From assembly GCA_937905825.1 (NCBI GenBank), contig CALCXM010000152.1, positions 1-64,000 of the forward strand: 64,000 nucleotides of DNA. The letters run 5' to 3'. Shown one piece after another: positions 8,293 through 17,415 of this stretch. How positions within the stretch are numbered: the stretch's first letter is position 1; every line of letters begins with the position of its first letter. The notes below the pieces were generated by a model. The model was given only the letters and a program-made list of their open reading frames with translations. It had not been told where the DNA came from and did no database searches. Source of the DNA: an uncultured bacterium. GTDB lineage: Bacteria > Planctomycetota > UBA1135 > GCA-002686595. Made by a program: the position numbers and the translations under genes.

Positions 8293-9606
8293 ATGAATTC
8301 AGTTCTCCATCGCATCGTCCTTTCCGTCGCTACTATCGGCCTCTGCGCCGGAGCGATTGTGGCGGCTAGCAGCTCCCCGACGAGCCCTTCCGGGGCAACG
8401 ACGACCCAAGGCACGCGCACCTCCCTGCGCACCAACTCGCCGCAGTTTCCTGCGGGTCCAGGGCAACCCTTGTCCGCTTCCTTTGAAGCTCCCTTTCTCA
8501 CGCTCAACCACCTGACGGACTTGGTGGTGACCCGCAGGGAGCTCGACACCGGAAAGCTCCCGGCCCTGCTCGCCAACCTGCGAACGCAGGCGGGTGGGAT
8601 TCCAAGTGGGACTCAGATCGCTTCGGTCATCACCTACAGCGGCCCGGACCCGAGTCTGCCCGGCTCCACCACATCGAACTTTGTCTACGGAGTCTCGCTC
8701 ATCCGCCAGTATGGAGTTGGGCAGGAGCGTCACGAGTTGTTCCGGTTGGACAACGCTAGTGGCACGTACTTTGAAGTTCCCGAACTCAGCTTGTGGATGG
8801 ATGGTGCACTGCTCACGGACGATCTGCTGCTGATGAACTTCGGTTGCGTTCCCCCCGATCCGGCGGGCGGTCCGGCCCCGCGCACGGAGATTGAAGTGCT
8901 GCTTCCGCCGGCGAATGTTCCCTTCGTGGATGCCTGGCCCAATGGTGAGGCCGCGGTGGAGCTGCGTTTGGCCTTGCTTCAGACCACGCCCTTCGAAACG
9001 GGAATGAGCATGATCGGGGCCTATGGGGGATCGATTTACGCGGAGATCCTGCAGGACATTCTGGATTGGTTCCGGGACTGCAACGCCAACCCGTTCTGCG
9101 GAATCGCGATCGTCCCGAGCACGTGCACGCTCACGATCAATGGATTCCTCTGCAAGATCGACAAGAAGGCCCTCGGCTGCCCCATGCGCAAACTCAACGC
9201 GACGATCCTGGAGGGAGTGACCCTGCCCGAGTCCGGGTTCGCCACGCAACCCATGGCAAAGGCCTGGGAATTCCGGGATACCTTCCTCAGCAAGTCGGAC
9301 ACCGGTCGGCGCTACACCAACTGGTTCTACCAACTCGGCGCCCTGCTCGAGATCGATCTCGTGGAAGTGCCCGCCTACGTTGCACTTTTGAGCAAGGCAG
9401 ACCACGCCATGGACGTGCTCTTGGACGAGCTCTCCACGGAAGTCGTGATCAGCCAAGACCTGGCCGACTTGATCCTAGCTGTCCTCGTCATTCAGAAGAA
9501 CAAGATCACGCACCCGGGCATGCTCTCCATTCTGGATCAGGTCGAGGCTGATTTAATGATCTTGACTGGCCTGAAACGATCTGACTTTGTCATCCTCTTT
9601 AGCTAG
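8293..9606 (+). CDS. Exported protein of unknown function
   Basis: 437 aa. Starting at ATG 8293 gives a standard signal peptide (NSVLHRIVLSVATIGLCAG, cleavage near AAS); the frame is open further upstream but those residues look untranslated. The mature protein has no domain I recognise. It contains a Cys-rich stretch around residues 260-300 (CNANPFCGIAIVPSTCTL, followed by FLCK and LGCPMR) that could form disulfides, and an alpha-helical C-terminus. The next gene is in the same direction and also encodes an exported protein. Function unknown. Confidence 0.7.
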   Translation: MNSVLHRIVLSVATIGLCAGAIVAASSSPTSPSGATTTQGTRTSLRTNSPQFPAGPGQPLSASFEAPFLTLNHLTDLVVTRRELDTGKLPALLANLRTQAGGIPSGTQIASVITYSGPDPSLPGSTTSNFVYGVSLIRQYGVGQERHELFRLDNASGTYFEVPELSLWMDGALLTDDLLLMNFGCVPPDPAGGPAPRTEIEVLLPPANVPFVDAWPNGEAAVELRLALLQTTPFETGMSMIGAYGGSIYAEILQDILDWFRDCNANPFCGIAIVPSTCTLTINGFLCKIDKKALGCPMRKLNATILEGVTLPESGFATQPMAKAWEFRDTFLSKSDTGRRYTNWFYQLGALLEIDLVEVPAYVALLSKADHAMDVLLDELSTEVVISQDLADLILAVLVIQKNKITHPGMLSILDQVEADLMILTGLKRSDFVILFS

Positions 9607-9629
9607 TCCGCTCGCAAATTGAGCTGGAC

Positions 9630-9656
9630 GGTCCATGGGATTCAATTCTCTGGACC
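9630..9656 (+). terminator. Possible hairpin between two exported-protein genes
   Basis: GGTCCA (9630-9635) and TGGACC (9651-9656) form a 6-bp stem with a 15-nt loop followed by CTTT, 23 nt after the upstream stop. Weak. Confidence 0.28.
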
Positions 9657-9708
9657 CTTTGGGATGGGGCGCTCGCCCCGCACGAGTTGCCCTTTACCCC
9701 AATCAATC

Positions 9709-10683
9709 ATGAGAACTCCATCAGTGATGCGCCTGTTCGTCTTCGCCTCTGTCCTCGGTTTGGCAGCCCTCTCCTTCGGCTCCGAGAAAGGCCCAGGTGC
9801 TGCACCCCTTGTGGATGCTGGCGATGAAGTTTCCGCGCAACCGATACAAGCCGCTCAAGAACGAGACGCGATCGTGGGTCTCGTTTACCTCACGGTCAAC
9901 GGAGACTGTGGCGCGTGGCCAGCATCGGCGGAACGCGCAACCCTCAGCCTAGCGGCCAAGGAGATCGAGGGCCCCTGGGTTCTCTGGACGTTCAAGACAT
10001 ACAACGTAGGGACGATCGCTGGCTTCTTGAATAGTAGGAAGTACGGCAACGCCAACCCCCCTTGCCTCCTAGCATTGAACCGGGAAGGGAAGGTGCAAGC
10101 CGCTTACGGGGAGATTCAAAACCGCCTCCACCTCCAACAGATCTTGAAAGACCTCGCCGCCGGTCGAGGGACGAAGGCAGACATCGAGCGGCGGTTGAAT
10201 TCCAACCCGGCAGACACCCAAGCCCTCTGGGAGCTCGCGAAATTCCAAATGGCTTGCCCCGCCCTCGGAAGCTTTGAGATCACTCACAAACGCATAGCTC
10301 AACTCGACCCCGATCGCCGCACTCCAGCTGGGGAGCAGGAGTTCTTCTTGCGCGCCCTCATGAGCTACTTCGGCAGTGAGTCGTTCAGCTTCCTCAAGCC
10401 CACCGCCGGCTTGGGCGACTTGCGAGACACGATTCGGAGCTTCCAGCACCGGCAAGTTCGCTGCGAGGCGAATGATCGTTTGGCGACCGCCTACATGCCC
10501 CTCGGCGACGGCGAGCTCATTCGCAGCTTGTTCTTGGAGGCTTGGAAGGATCGCGACCCGGAGGACTGCGGGGTCCTCGCGATTCGAATTCGCGAGTGCC
10601 TACTCTGGCCGGACGGAGAGCTTGCGGAGCTAGAGCCAGCGTGGAGGGAGATCGACGCAGTCGCGACTGCTGCGCAGCACTAG
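9709..10683 (+). CDS. Exported protein with thioredoxin-like N-terminal region
   Basis: 324 aa from ATG 9709 (ATG 9727 is an alternative; both precede the same signal peptide MRLFVFASVLGLAALSFG). The first 150 residues of the mature part look thioredoxin-like: a Cys in GDCGAWP at the position of a redox loop, and a cis-proline-like segment NPPCLLALNREGK followed by a helix. A classical CxxC is absent, so oxidoreductase activity is doubtful. The rest is helical and may be TPR-like (NPADTQALWELAKFQMA). The fold assignment is inference. Confidence 0.65.
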   Translation: MRTPSVMRLFVFASVLGLAALSFGSEKGPGAAPLVDAGDEVSAQPIQAAQERDAIVGLVYLTVNGDCGAWPASAERATLSLAAKEIEGPWVLWTFKTYNVGTIAGFLNSRKYGNANPPCLLALNREGKVQAAYGEIQNRLHLQQILKDLAAGRGTKADIERRLNSNPADTQALWELAKFQMACPALGSFEITHKRIAQLDPDRRTPAGEQEFFLRALMSYFGSESFSFLKPTAGLGDLRDTIRSFQHRQVRCEANDRLATAYMPLGDGELIRSLFLEAWKDRDPEDCGVLAIRIRECLLWPDGELAELEPAWREIDAVATAAQH

Positions 10684-10684
10684 C

Positions 10685-10721
10685 GTCCCGTCCTAGTCTG
10701 ATGGCCGGTGCGCGACGGGAC
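10685..10721. terminator. Hairpin between convergent genes
   Basis: GTCCCGTC (10685-10692) pairs with GACGGGAC (10714-10721), an 8-bp perfect stem with a 21-nt loop in the 62-bp gap between convergent genes. It may serve both strands. No T-run. Confidence 0.35.
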
Positions 10722-10745
10722 CCAGGGACTCCGTCCTCATCGCCC

Positions 10746-11168
10746 CTAGGGCAGCGGCTGCATGCCGTCTGGTCCGCCGCAGCGCTTCAAGCCATCCAGA
10801 CCCTTGGACCACTCCGGATCGCGATCCGCGTAGGTATGGCGCCACTCCACTTCCGGAACCGGATCGATGATGTTGGCCATGGCCAGGTCGATGCTGCCGG
10901 GCCAGCGCTCCGAAGCGAAGGTCAACGTCGTTCCGCAGTTCGTGCAGAAGCGTCTTTGCGCGTCGGTCTCGGTCACGTAGGTGGCGAATTCCTGCTCCCC
11001 AGCGAAAACCTCGACGGCGTCCGCATCAAAGCACAACCATGAGACGAAGGCCGCACCGTGCGCTCGCCGGCAGTTCTCGCAATGGCAGTGGGCCCCATTG
11101 GTCGGCGGCTGGCTCGCGTGCAATTGAACGCGTCCGCACAAACAGTGGCAACGAATTGGATCCTGCAT
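10746..11168 (-). CDS. GFA-family zinc protein (S-hydroxymethylglutathione synthase-like)
   Basis: 140 aa, full length for the GFA/CENP-V fold. Zinc-binding Cys pattern is complete: C-H-C-L-C at 7-11, C-H-C-E-N-C at 28-33, and C-T-N-C at 75-78. The family was named for glutathione-dependent formaldehyde activation, but most members have no proven substrate, so the enzymatic role is not assigned. The gene starts 10 bp after the stop of the carboxypeptidase gene on the same strand, so the two are probably co-transcribed. Confidence 0.88.
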   Translation of the reverse strand: MQDPIRCHCLCGRVQLHASQPPTNGAHCHCENCRRAHGAAFVSWLCFDADAVEVFAGEQEFATYVTETDAQRRFCTNCGTTLTFASERWPGSIDLAMANIIDPVPEVEWRHTYADRDPEWSKGLDGLKRCGGPDGMQPLP

Positions 11169-11178
11169 GCTGATCTCC

Positions 11179-12690
11179 TCAAACGCCGTAGATCGGCCGC
11201 AAGGTCTCTTCCAGGTGCCGCATCATCGGATCCGCGGAAAGTGCCTGCCCGGTGGCGCGCTGGCAGAGTTCTGCTGCGGAGTAGCGCCGCCCGTGGGCGT
11301 GAATGTTCTCCTGCAACCAACCTCGCAAGCCCCCGAACTCCCCAGCAGCGATTGAGTCCGAGAGATTGGGCAGATCCTTTTGCAGGGCCTCCCAGAACTG
11401 CGAGGCGTACAAGTTGCCCAGGCAGTAGGTGGGGAAGTACCCCATCAATCCGAAGGACCAGTGCACGTCCTGCAAGCAGCCTTCGCTGTCGTTTTGAACT
11501 TCGATGCCCAGGTACTCTTGGACCTTGGCGTTCCAGGCATCGGGCAAGTCCTTCACCGCCAGATCCCCCACGAGCATCGCGCGCTCTAGCTCGAAGCGCA
11601 GCATGATGTGCAGGTTGTAGGTCGCCTCGTCCGCCTCCACACGAATCAAGCTGGGACGCGCAGTGTTGACCGCGCGATACATGTGCTCAACGCTCACGTC
11701 CTTCAGCTTCGAATTCAGCATGGTGCGCGCGTGGGGCATGGCCCAGGTCCAAAAAGCCTCGCTGCGGCCCACCAGGTTTTCCCAGAGCCGCGATTGGCTC
11801 TCGTGAATGCCCAAGCTGACCGCTTCACTCACAGGCAAGCCGTGAAAAGCAGTCTTCGGCAAACCCTGTTCGTAGAGCCCGTGTCCGCCCTCGTGCATCG
11901 TTCCGTAGAGCGACTCGGTGAAACGCCCGCCGTAGCGCGTGGTCAAGCGCGTATCCCCCGGAGCGATGCCCGAACAGAACGGGTGGGCCGTGGTGTCCAA
12001 GCGTCCGGTCCCCAGATCGAACCCCATGGTCTTCAACACGAACTGGCCGAACTCGTGTTGGCGCGCTTGCTCCATCGAAATGTCGAGGGGCGACTCGTCC
12101 GGCGGACTGGAACTGTCCGCGAGTTCCGCGATCAATCCGGCGAGCCGCCCGCGCAGAGGCGCGAAGATCGCCTCGACCTGCTTCGCGGTGGCTCCCGGTT
12201 CGTAGAGGTTCAAGAGCGCGTCGTACAACTCGCCGCCCTCCGCGTAGCCATAGCACTCCGCCTTGCGCCGGGTCAGCTGCAGCATCTTTTCCATGTAGGG
12301 CTCGAACAGGGAGAACTCGCTCTTGGCGCGCGCTTCCTTCCAGGCCTCCTGACTTTGGCTGCCGACCTTGGCGGCTTCGGCCACGAGGTCCGCCGGCAGC
12401 TTCGTTTCCAAGTCAAAGTCCCGGCGCGACTCGCGCACGTTGGCGGACTGCAGCTCGTCCCCCATGACTTCCCCATCCTCTTCGCATGCGGCGATCATGT
12501 CCCCAAGCTCCGAGCTCGTCTGACGCTCGTGCAGCATGCCGGCGAGCAACGACATCTGATCGGAGCGCGCTTCCGCCGCGCCTCCCACCATGTAGGTTTC
12601 TTGATCCCAGCTCACGAGATCCGCGACGGACTTCAGGGTGGCGGTTTTGCGTAGGGTGCCCACGAGGGCTTCGTAGGATGGCTTGCTCAT
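11179..12690 (-). CDS. M32 family metallocarboxypeptidase (Taq carboxypeptidase type)
   Basis: 503 aa, the usual length of the M32 family. The zinc motif H266-E267-x-x-H270 (MHEGGHGLYEQG) is intact, with the downstream family signature HESQSRLWEN. These enzymes remove C-terminal residues from peptides in the cytoplasm; there is no signal peptide here. First gene of a probable two-gene unit with the GFA-family protein. A small hairpin (12722-12741) lies just upstream of its start, between it and the ankyrin gene. Confidence 0.94.
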   Translation of the reverse strand: MSKPSYEALVGTLRKTATLKSVADLVSWDQETYMVGGAAEARSDQMSLLAGMLHERQTSSELGDMIAACEEDGEVMGDELQSANVRESRRDFDLETKLPADLVAEAAKVGSQSQEAWKEARAKSEFSLFEPYMEKMLQLTRRKAECYGYAEGGELYDALLNLYEPGATAKQVEAIFAPLRGRLAGLIAELADSSSPPDESPLDISMEQARQHEFGQFVLKTMGFDLGTGRLDTTAHPFCSGIAPGDTRLTTRYGGRFTESLYGTMHEGGHGLYEQGLPKTAFHGLPVSEAVSLGIHESQSRLWENLVGRSEAFWTWAMPHARTMLNSKLKDVSVEHMYRAVNTARPSLIRVEADEATYNLHIMLRFELERAMLVGDLAVKDLPDAWNAKVQEYLGIEVQNDSEGCLQDVHWSFGLMGYFPTYCLGNLYASQFWEALQKDLPNLSDSIAAGEFGGLRGWLQENIHAHGRRYSAAELCQRATGQALSADPMMRHLEETLRPIYGV

Positions 12691-12906
12691 GGCCGGATGA
12701 TAGCAGGGCTTTGCGGCGGATCGGAGCTTTCAGAGGCTCCGGAGCCGTTCATTGGGAGCACGCGTTTGGCAAGACAAGCGAATGCGGCCGACAAAGGCCT
12801 TGAGGCTCATCGAGCGCGCACCAGCGCTTGCGCCGTGACCGAGCTCGTGGGCACTTTGGTACCGAAGCCCGAAGTCGAGCTGGAACTCGTTCTCGGACTC
12901 GGACTC

Positions 12907-13893
12907 TTAGAAATCCGTGAGCATCCGAACGGCGGCCTCCGCATCCGAGTGCATGGCCCACTCCATGGGCGTCGCCGAGAACCCGTCGTCTTGGATCTCC
13001 ATGTCCGCACCGCGCTCGAGCAACAGCCGCAGACACTTCAGCCCCGAGTACTGGGCAGCCAAGTGCATGGCCACCGCGCCGACCCCGTGTCCAGTTCCGC
13101 CAAAGTCGTGCTTCAGATCAGGATCGGCCCCGTGGTCCAGCAACCAAGTCGCCACGTCCTCGCGGTCGGAGTAGATCGCCCACAGCAAAGGCGTGCCGCG
13201 GTACGAGTTGGAGTTCACGTTCGCGCCGCGTGCAACGAGGGCTTGCAAGGAGCCGACTTGGCCATTGCGCGCCGCCCAAGCCAGCGCTTCATCGAGCAAC
13301 TCTTGGCGCTCAAAGGTTCGCTCCCAATCCGGCCACTGAGCGGTCGGTCGATAGAAGTCGAGTCCAATCTTGGCTGCAGCGCTGGGAGTCTGTCCTTCAA
13401 AGAAGCGATCTAGGTCGCGCCCCAAGGCCGCCGCCGTGCGCAAGTTGTCGGAGACCGAGGGCTGAGCGAGCAGCTCCCCCAACGCGGGTTTCGCGTAGAA
13501 CAAAGCAAGCGCAAGCGCCGAGCCGCCTTCGGTGCCCAGCAGGTTTCCTGCGCGCGCGGCTCCGGCTTTCAACAACGTGTTCGCGAGGTCTTCGTTCCCG
13601 GTCATGGCGGCGGTGTGCAAGGGAGCCCAGCCTTCCGCATCACTTGCGGAAGGATCGGCTCCCGCACTGAGCAGCAGCTCCAGCACCGCGTGCTGTTGGG
13701 CGCTTGCTTCCACCGGCGGCAGCGCGCGCTCCCCCGTGAACGCGTCGCAAGCTGCCAAGAGCAACGTCCATCCGTCCTCGTCGGCGTGCTTCACGAGCTC
13801 GGGACTGTCGCGCAACAGGCGAGCCAGATCAGCGGCTCGCCCTTCCTCGCAGGCTTGCAGTGCATTCGCGAACGGCTCTTCCGATGGGCTCAT
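12907..13893 (-). CDS. Ankyrin-repeat protein
   Basis: 328 aa with no signal peptide or membrane segment. Ankyrin units are clear near residues 75-110 (GWAPLHTAAMTGNEDLANTLLKAGA in part) and 200-325 (GTPLLWAIYSDREDVATWLLDHGA in part, then AMHLAAQYSGLKCLRLLLERGAD), with more divergent units between. A cytoplasmic protein-binding scaffold is likely; the partner is unknown. It is 217 bp upstream of the carboxypeptidase gene on the same strand. Confidence 0.85.
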   Translation of the reverse strand: MSPSEEPFANALQACEEGRAADLARLLRDSPELVKHADEDGWTLLLAACDAFTGERALPPVEASAQQHAVLELLLSAGADPSASDAEGWAPLHTAAMTGNEDLANTLLKAGAARAGNLLGTEGGSALALALFYAKPALGELLAQPSVSDNLRTAAALGRDLDRFFEGQTPSAAAKIGLDFYRPTAQWPDWERTFERQELLDEALAWAARNGQVGSLQALVARGANVNSNSYRGTPLLWAIYSDREDVATWLLDHGADPDLKHDFGGTGHGVGAVAMHLAAQYSGLKCLRLLLERGADMEIQDDGFSATPMEWAMHSDAEAAVRMLTDF

Positions 13894-14043
13894 GCAGAAA
13901 GCATAAGGAACCAGCTCCGCGCGCGCTCGAATCCTCTACCGGGAGCACCTGCTGCGATCCAGCCTGCCCGGCATCCCTGTGGCGTTGATCGCTGCTCCCC
14001 GCGGCTTGGGGGGCGAGCTACTCCGCCATGGTCAGCCATCTTC

Positions 14044-15636
14044 TTACTCGCTGCCAGTTCGAGGGCGCTTGATCCCGAGCGCCTTTAGCTTGGAAGTCAG
14101 CGTTCCCGGGTTCATCCCGAGGAATTCCGCAGCCCCCTGCGATCCCGAGATCTTCCATTGGCAGTGGTCCAACACCGCCGCGAAGTTCCTGCGTTCAAGG
14201 GCCCGCATTTGTTCGATGGTGAGCAACTCGGGCTGCGGCGATTCTTGCGGCGAGTCCACGGGGCCGCGCGGACTCGGCATGTCCAAGTTCAGGCGCCCAC
14301 CCCGCGCGCCGATCAAAGCCCGTTGAATCACATTCTGCAGCTCGCGGATGTTGCCGGGCCATGAGTACGACTGAAGCATCGCGATATCCTGTCGGCGTAG
14401 CTTCGGTGAGGATCCGGCCGGAGTCCCTGGGGATTGATCGATGAAGTGCTGGGCAAGCAGGGGCACATCGGAGAGCCGTTCGCGCAGGGCAGGAACTCGA
14501 ATGGGAAATACGGTCAAGCGGTAGAACAAGTCCTCACGGAAGCGTCCCGCCTGCACAGCCTTTTGCAGATCCCGGTTCGTTGCAGCGACGATCCTCACGT
14601 CAACGGAGCACTCCTTGTCGTCACCAACGCGAGAGAACTGCCCTTCTTGCAAGGCTCGCAACAACTTGCCCTGGAGCTCGAGCGGAATCTCTCCCACCTC
14701 ATCCAGGAAGAGCGTTCCTCCATGGGCCACTTGAAAGCGACCCGCGCGGTCATTGACCGCTCCAGTGAAGGAACCCTTGCGGTGACCGAAGAATTCACTC
14801 TCGAACAGCTCCCGGGGAATCGATGCGCAGTTCACGCGCACGAGGGGCTTGTTCGCCCGCGGACTGTTCTCGTGGATGGCGCGAGCGACGAGCTCCTTGC
14901 CCGTTCCGGATTCGCCTTCGATGAGCACGGTTGCCTCGGTCGGGGCGACGATCTCCACCTGCTGTATCAGGTGCTTGACCGCCGGACTCTCCCCAACGAT
15001 TGCGCCGTAGGATTGCACCACCCGAATCTCCTCACGCAGGTAATCGCGCTCGAGCTCCAGTTGCTTGCGTAGTTCCGCCACTTCGTCGAAGGCACGGCTG
15101 TTGGCGAGGGCCGTGGCAGCGTGATCCGCAAAGGTCCGCAGCCATTCGAACTCGACCTCGCGAAAGCTCTCGCGGCAGAAGAGCGCGAGCACCCCGAGTC
15201 GTTCCCCCCGAAAGACCAAGGGCTGGCCAGCGAAGCAAGCGATGCCCTCGCGCTCGACCCACGCAGGCTCGGCGATCCAATCCTGGCTGTCCGCCACGTG
15301 CAGCAGTTGGGGCTCACCGGATTCGGCGATCCGCCCAACCTTGCGGCTGCCCAGGGGGAAGCGTCGGAAGCGGCCGCCGAGTCTTTGATGGGTTTCCGAT
15401 CGGTCGTGGAGGGAGTTCCCAGCGCTTGCGGAGAGGTGCAGGCAAAGGTCCTGGCTCTTGCATTCGCTGCGCAAACTGCAGTCAGCGCAAACGTCCCCGG
15501 GGGCCACAAGCCAGATGCGCACGAGCGCCACGCCGGGTTCCCGGGCGAGGTCCCCCACGATGTTCGCGAGGACCTGGTCGGCGCAGAGGGCCTGGGCCAC
15601 GTTGAGGGCGGCCTTTTGGAGGGCTTCGGGATTCAA
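14044..15636 (-). CDS. Sigma-54-dependent activator with Cys-rich GAF sensor
   Basis: 530 aa enhancer-binding protein. Residues 1-185 form a GAF-like sensor containing C50-x2-C53-x5-C59-x5-C65 then LHLSASAG. A coiled-coil linker (185-205) leads to an AAA+ domain: Walker A GESGTGKE 241-248, the sigma-54 contact loop GSFTGA 288-293 (Ser in place of the usual Ala), Walker B LFLDEV 309-314, and WPGNIREL 426-433. A Fis-type HTH occupies about 475-525. The start is TTG: the frame is closed by TGA 24 nt upstream and has no nearby ATG. It is divergent from an exported hydrolase gene whose upstream region carries a -24/-12 promoter. Confidence 0.93.
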   Translation of the reverse strand: MNPEALQKAALNVAQALCADQVLANIVGDLAREPGVALVRIWLVAPGDVCADCSLRSECKSQDLCLHLSASAGNSLHDRSETHQRLGGRFRRFPLGSRKVGRIAESGEPQLLHVADSQDWIAEPAWVEREGIACFAGQPLVFRGERLGVLALFCRESFREVEFEWLRTFADHAATALANSRAFDEVAELRKQLELERDYLREEIRVVQSYGAIVGESPAVKHLIQQVEIVAPTEATVLIEGESGTGKELVARAIHENSPRANKPLVRVNCASIPRELFESEFFGHRKGSFTGAVNDRAGRFQVAHGGTLFLDEVGEIPLELQGKLLRALQEGQFSRVGDDKECSVDVRIVAATNRDLQKAVQAGRFREDLFYRLTVFPIRVPALRERLSDVPLLAQHFIDQSPGTPAGSSPKLRRQDIAMLQSYSWPGNIRELQNVIQRALIGARGGRLNLDMPSPRGPVDSPQESPQPELLTIEQMRALERRNFAAVLDHCQWKISGSQGAAEFLGMNPGTLTSKLKALGIKRPRTGSE

Positions 15637-15654
15637 GCCGCCGAGAGTAGGGAC

Positions 15655-15694
15655 ATCTCATGACCCGGCCCATGAGATTTCTCGACTTCATGAC
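15655..15694. promoter_or_regulatory. Candidate upstream activator sites for the sigma-54 activator
   Basis: A perfect inverted repeat ATCTCATG-N8-CATGAGAT (15655-15662 and 15671-15678) sits next to the activator gene start. The sequence TCATGAC recurs at 15658-15664 and 15688-15694 (30 bp apart, about three helical turns). The sites lie about 80-120 bp upstream of the -24/-12 element, a normal distance for enhancer binding, and could also allow autoregulation of the activator. Confidence 0.6.
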
Positions 15695-15772
15695 TTCTCA
15701 GCCCCACATGCAGCCCCCGAGCAGACATCTAAGCTCAGTTAAATACAGGACTTAGGAGATACCTGACGCGGT

Positions 15773-15788
15773 TGGCACGGCCCGTGCT
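15773..15788 (+). promoter_or_regulatory. Sigma-54 (-24/-12) promoter
   Basis: TGGCACGGCCCGTGCT matches the consensus TGGCACG-N4-TTGCT at every fixed position except one (G for the first T of TTGC). The GG (15774-15775) and GC (15786-15787) dinucleotides are exactly 10 nt apart. It faces the exported hydrolase gene, leaving a leader of roughly 90 nt, and is directly beside a sigma-54 activator gene. Confidence 0.8.
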
Positions 15789-15886
15789 CTAGGAAGCGCA
15801 GAACGAGGGAGAACGAGAGCCAGCCCCCTGGGCCCGGCACCTCGCGCGACCTCAACCACACACAAACCTCCAACCTAGGAATCGAA

Positions 15887-16831
15887 ATGCTCTCCCTTGC
15901 CACCCTCAGCCTGCTGCTCCCCCTGACCCTTCCCATCCACAACTCACCCCCGGCGCCCGAGGCCGCGCCAGCGGTCACCTACGGAACCGTGCCCGTTCAG
16001 GGGCTCGACATCTTCTACCGCGAGGCTGGAAATCCCGGCGCCCCGCAGATCGTTTTGCTGCACGGCTTCCCCACTTCATCGCACATGTTCCGCGACCTGA
16101 TTCCCAAGCTCGCCAAGGACTTCCACGTGATCGCTCCGGACTACCCGGGCTATGGCTTGAGCTCCGCGCCCTCGACGAAGGAGTTCGACTACACCTTCGC
16201 GAACATCGCTTCGATCGTGGACAAGGTGATCGAGCAGCGCGGCTTCGAGCGCTACTCCCTGTACCTGATGGACTACGGCGCTCCCATTGGCTTCCGCATC
16301 GCCGAGGCCCATCCGGAGCGGGTGACTGGACTCGTCATTCAAAACGGCAATGCCTACGACGAGGGCTTGCGCGAGTTCTGGGATCCGATCAAGGCCTACT
16401 GGAAAACTGGCGGCACGGTTGAGCGCGAGGCGCTGCGAGGACTCCTGAGTCTGGGCGCGACCAAGTGGCAGTTCCAAGACGGAACCCGTCACCCCGAACG
16501 CATCAGCCCCGACAACTGGCTCGTCGTGCAACCCCTACTGGAGCGTCCCGGCAACGCGGACATTCAACTCGACATGTTCTACGACTACCGCACGAACGTC
16601 GCGCTCTACCCCCGTTGGCAAGAGTACCTGCGCAAGCATCAGCCGCCGACCCTTTTGCTCTGGGGCAAGAACGACCAGATCTTCCCGGCAGAAGGCGCCC
16701 ACCCCTACAAGCGAGATCTCCCCAAGGCCGAGCTGCACCTCTTGGACACCGGGCATTTCGCTTTGGAAGAAGACGGCGATCGGATGGCTAGCAGGATGAA
16801 GGAGTTCCTGCTCCGTGAACGAACCAACTAG
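15887..16831 (+). CDS. Exported alpha/beta hydrolase, epoxide hydrolase/haloalkane dehalogenase type
   Basis: 314 aa. A signal peptide is visible in residues 1-19. The oxyanion motif HGFP (59-62) is followed by a nucleophile-elbow segment LMDYGAP with Asp129 as nucleophile, the arrangement of epoxide hydrolases and haloalkane dehalogenases rather than Ser esterases. The acid is probably in [10 protein letters not shown] and the catalytic His in [10 protein letters not shown]. Expression is predicted from the sigma-54 promoter at 15773 under the divergent activator. The next gene follows after 18 bp and is probably co-transcribed. The activator suggests induction by a small molecule; the substrate is not known. 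Confidence 0.88.
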   Translation: MLSLATLSLLLPLTLPIHNSPPAPEAAPAVTYGTVPVQGLDIFYREAGNPGAPQIVLLHGFPTSSHMFRDLIPKLAKDFHVIAPDYPGYGLSSAPSTKEFDYTFANIASIVDKVIEQRGFERYSLYLMDYGAPIGFRIAEAHPERVTGLVIQNGNAYDEGLREFWDPIKAYWKTGGTVEREALRGLLSLGATKWQFQDGTRHPERISPDNWLVVQPLLERPGNADIQLDMFYDYRTNVALYPRWQEYLRKHQPPTLLLWGKNDQIFPAEGAHPYKRDLPKAELHLLDTGHFALEEDGDRMASRMKEFLLRERTN

Positions 16832-16849
16832 CCCGCGAGGACGACTGTG

Positions 16850-17311
16850 ATGACCCATCCGATCCTTCCCCCCTTTGACGAGCAAAGCGCCCTGCTCAAA
16901 GTCCGGCTTGCGGAGGACGCCTGGAACTCCAGGGACTCGGAGCGCATCGCCTTGGCCTACTCACCCGATAGCCGCTGGCGCAATCGTTCCGAGTTCCTGC
17001 AAGGTCACGCTGCTATCCGACAATTTCTCAAGCATAAGTGGAGCCGAGAGCTCGAGTACCGCTTGGTGAAGGAACTCTGGGCTTTCGGCGACTCCAAAAT
17101 TGCGGTGCGCTTCCAGTACGAGTGGCACGACTCCGCAGGCCACTGGATTCGATCCTACGGAAACGAGAACTGGGAGTTCGACAAGAATGGCCTCATGAGT
17201 TGGCGACAAGCCAGCATCAACGACATCCCGATCCTAGAGCGCGAGCGGCGCTTCCATTGGGACCTGTCCGCGCCGCGACCTGCGGACCACCTCGGCCTGT
17301 TGGACGATTAG
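16850..17311 (+). CDS. NTF2-like protein (DUF1348 type)
   Basis: 153 aa. The whole protein matches the nuclear-transport-factor-2-like DUF1348 pattern: [17 protein letters not shown], a WRNR-containing strand, GHAAIRQFL, then alternating strands with SYGNENWEF and [13 protein letters not shown] 16850 is preferred to GTG 16847 because GAGGA (16837-16841) lies 8 nt upstream. It is the second gene of the sigma-54-controlled unit. NTF2-like folds include small enzymes and ligand-binding proteins; no reaction can be assigned. Confidence 0.85.
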   Translation: MTHPILPPFDEQSALLKVRLAEDAWNSRDSERIALAYSPDSRWRNRSEFLQGHAAIRQFLKHKWSRELEYRLVKELWAFGDSKIAVRFQYEWHDSAGHWIRSYGNENWEFDKNGLMSWRQASINDIPILERERRFHWDLSAPRPADHLGLLDD

Positions 17312-17325
17312 TGCGCGGCAAATCT

Positions 17326-17365
17326 AGAGCGGAGCGCCGGGGCTATGCACCCGGCGCTCCGCTCT
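17326..17365 (+). terminator. Perfect 16-bp hairpin at the end of the sigma-54 operon
   Basis: Arms 17326-17341 and 17350-17365 are perfectly complementary over 16 bp with an 8-nt loop, starting 14 nt after the stop of the NTF2-like gene. The right arm is followed by TGCTGG, so there is no U-tract. It lies in the gap before the convergent FHA gene and may stop transcription from both sides. Confidence 0.7.
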
Positions 17366-17415
17366 TGCTGGCAAGGCGTCCGGCTGGCGAATGCTGAACC
17401 GGAGAATGCACTCGA

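Noticed and set aside
8299..9456. Long open frame antisense to the exported protein at 8293 (385 codons)
   Set aside because: Shadow of GC-rich codon use; low-complexity Arg/Gly/Glu composition and no motif or start signal.
9604..9711. Read-through between the exported proteins at 8293 and 9709, which share a frame
   Set aside because: They are separated by TAG and a 102-bp gap with a small hairpin, and each has its own signal peptide.
11608..12654. 348-codon open frame antisense to the M32 carboxypeptidase
   Set aside because: Mirror frame of a clearly conserved enzyme; no recognisable domain.
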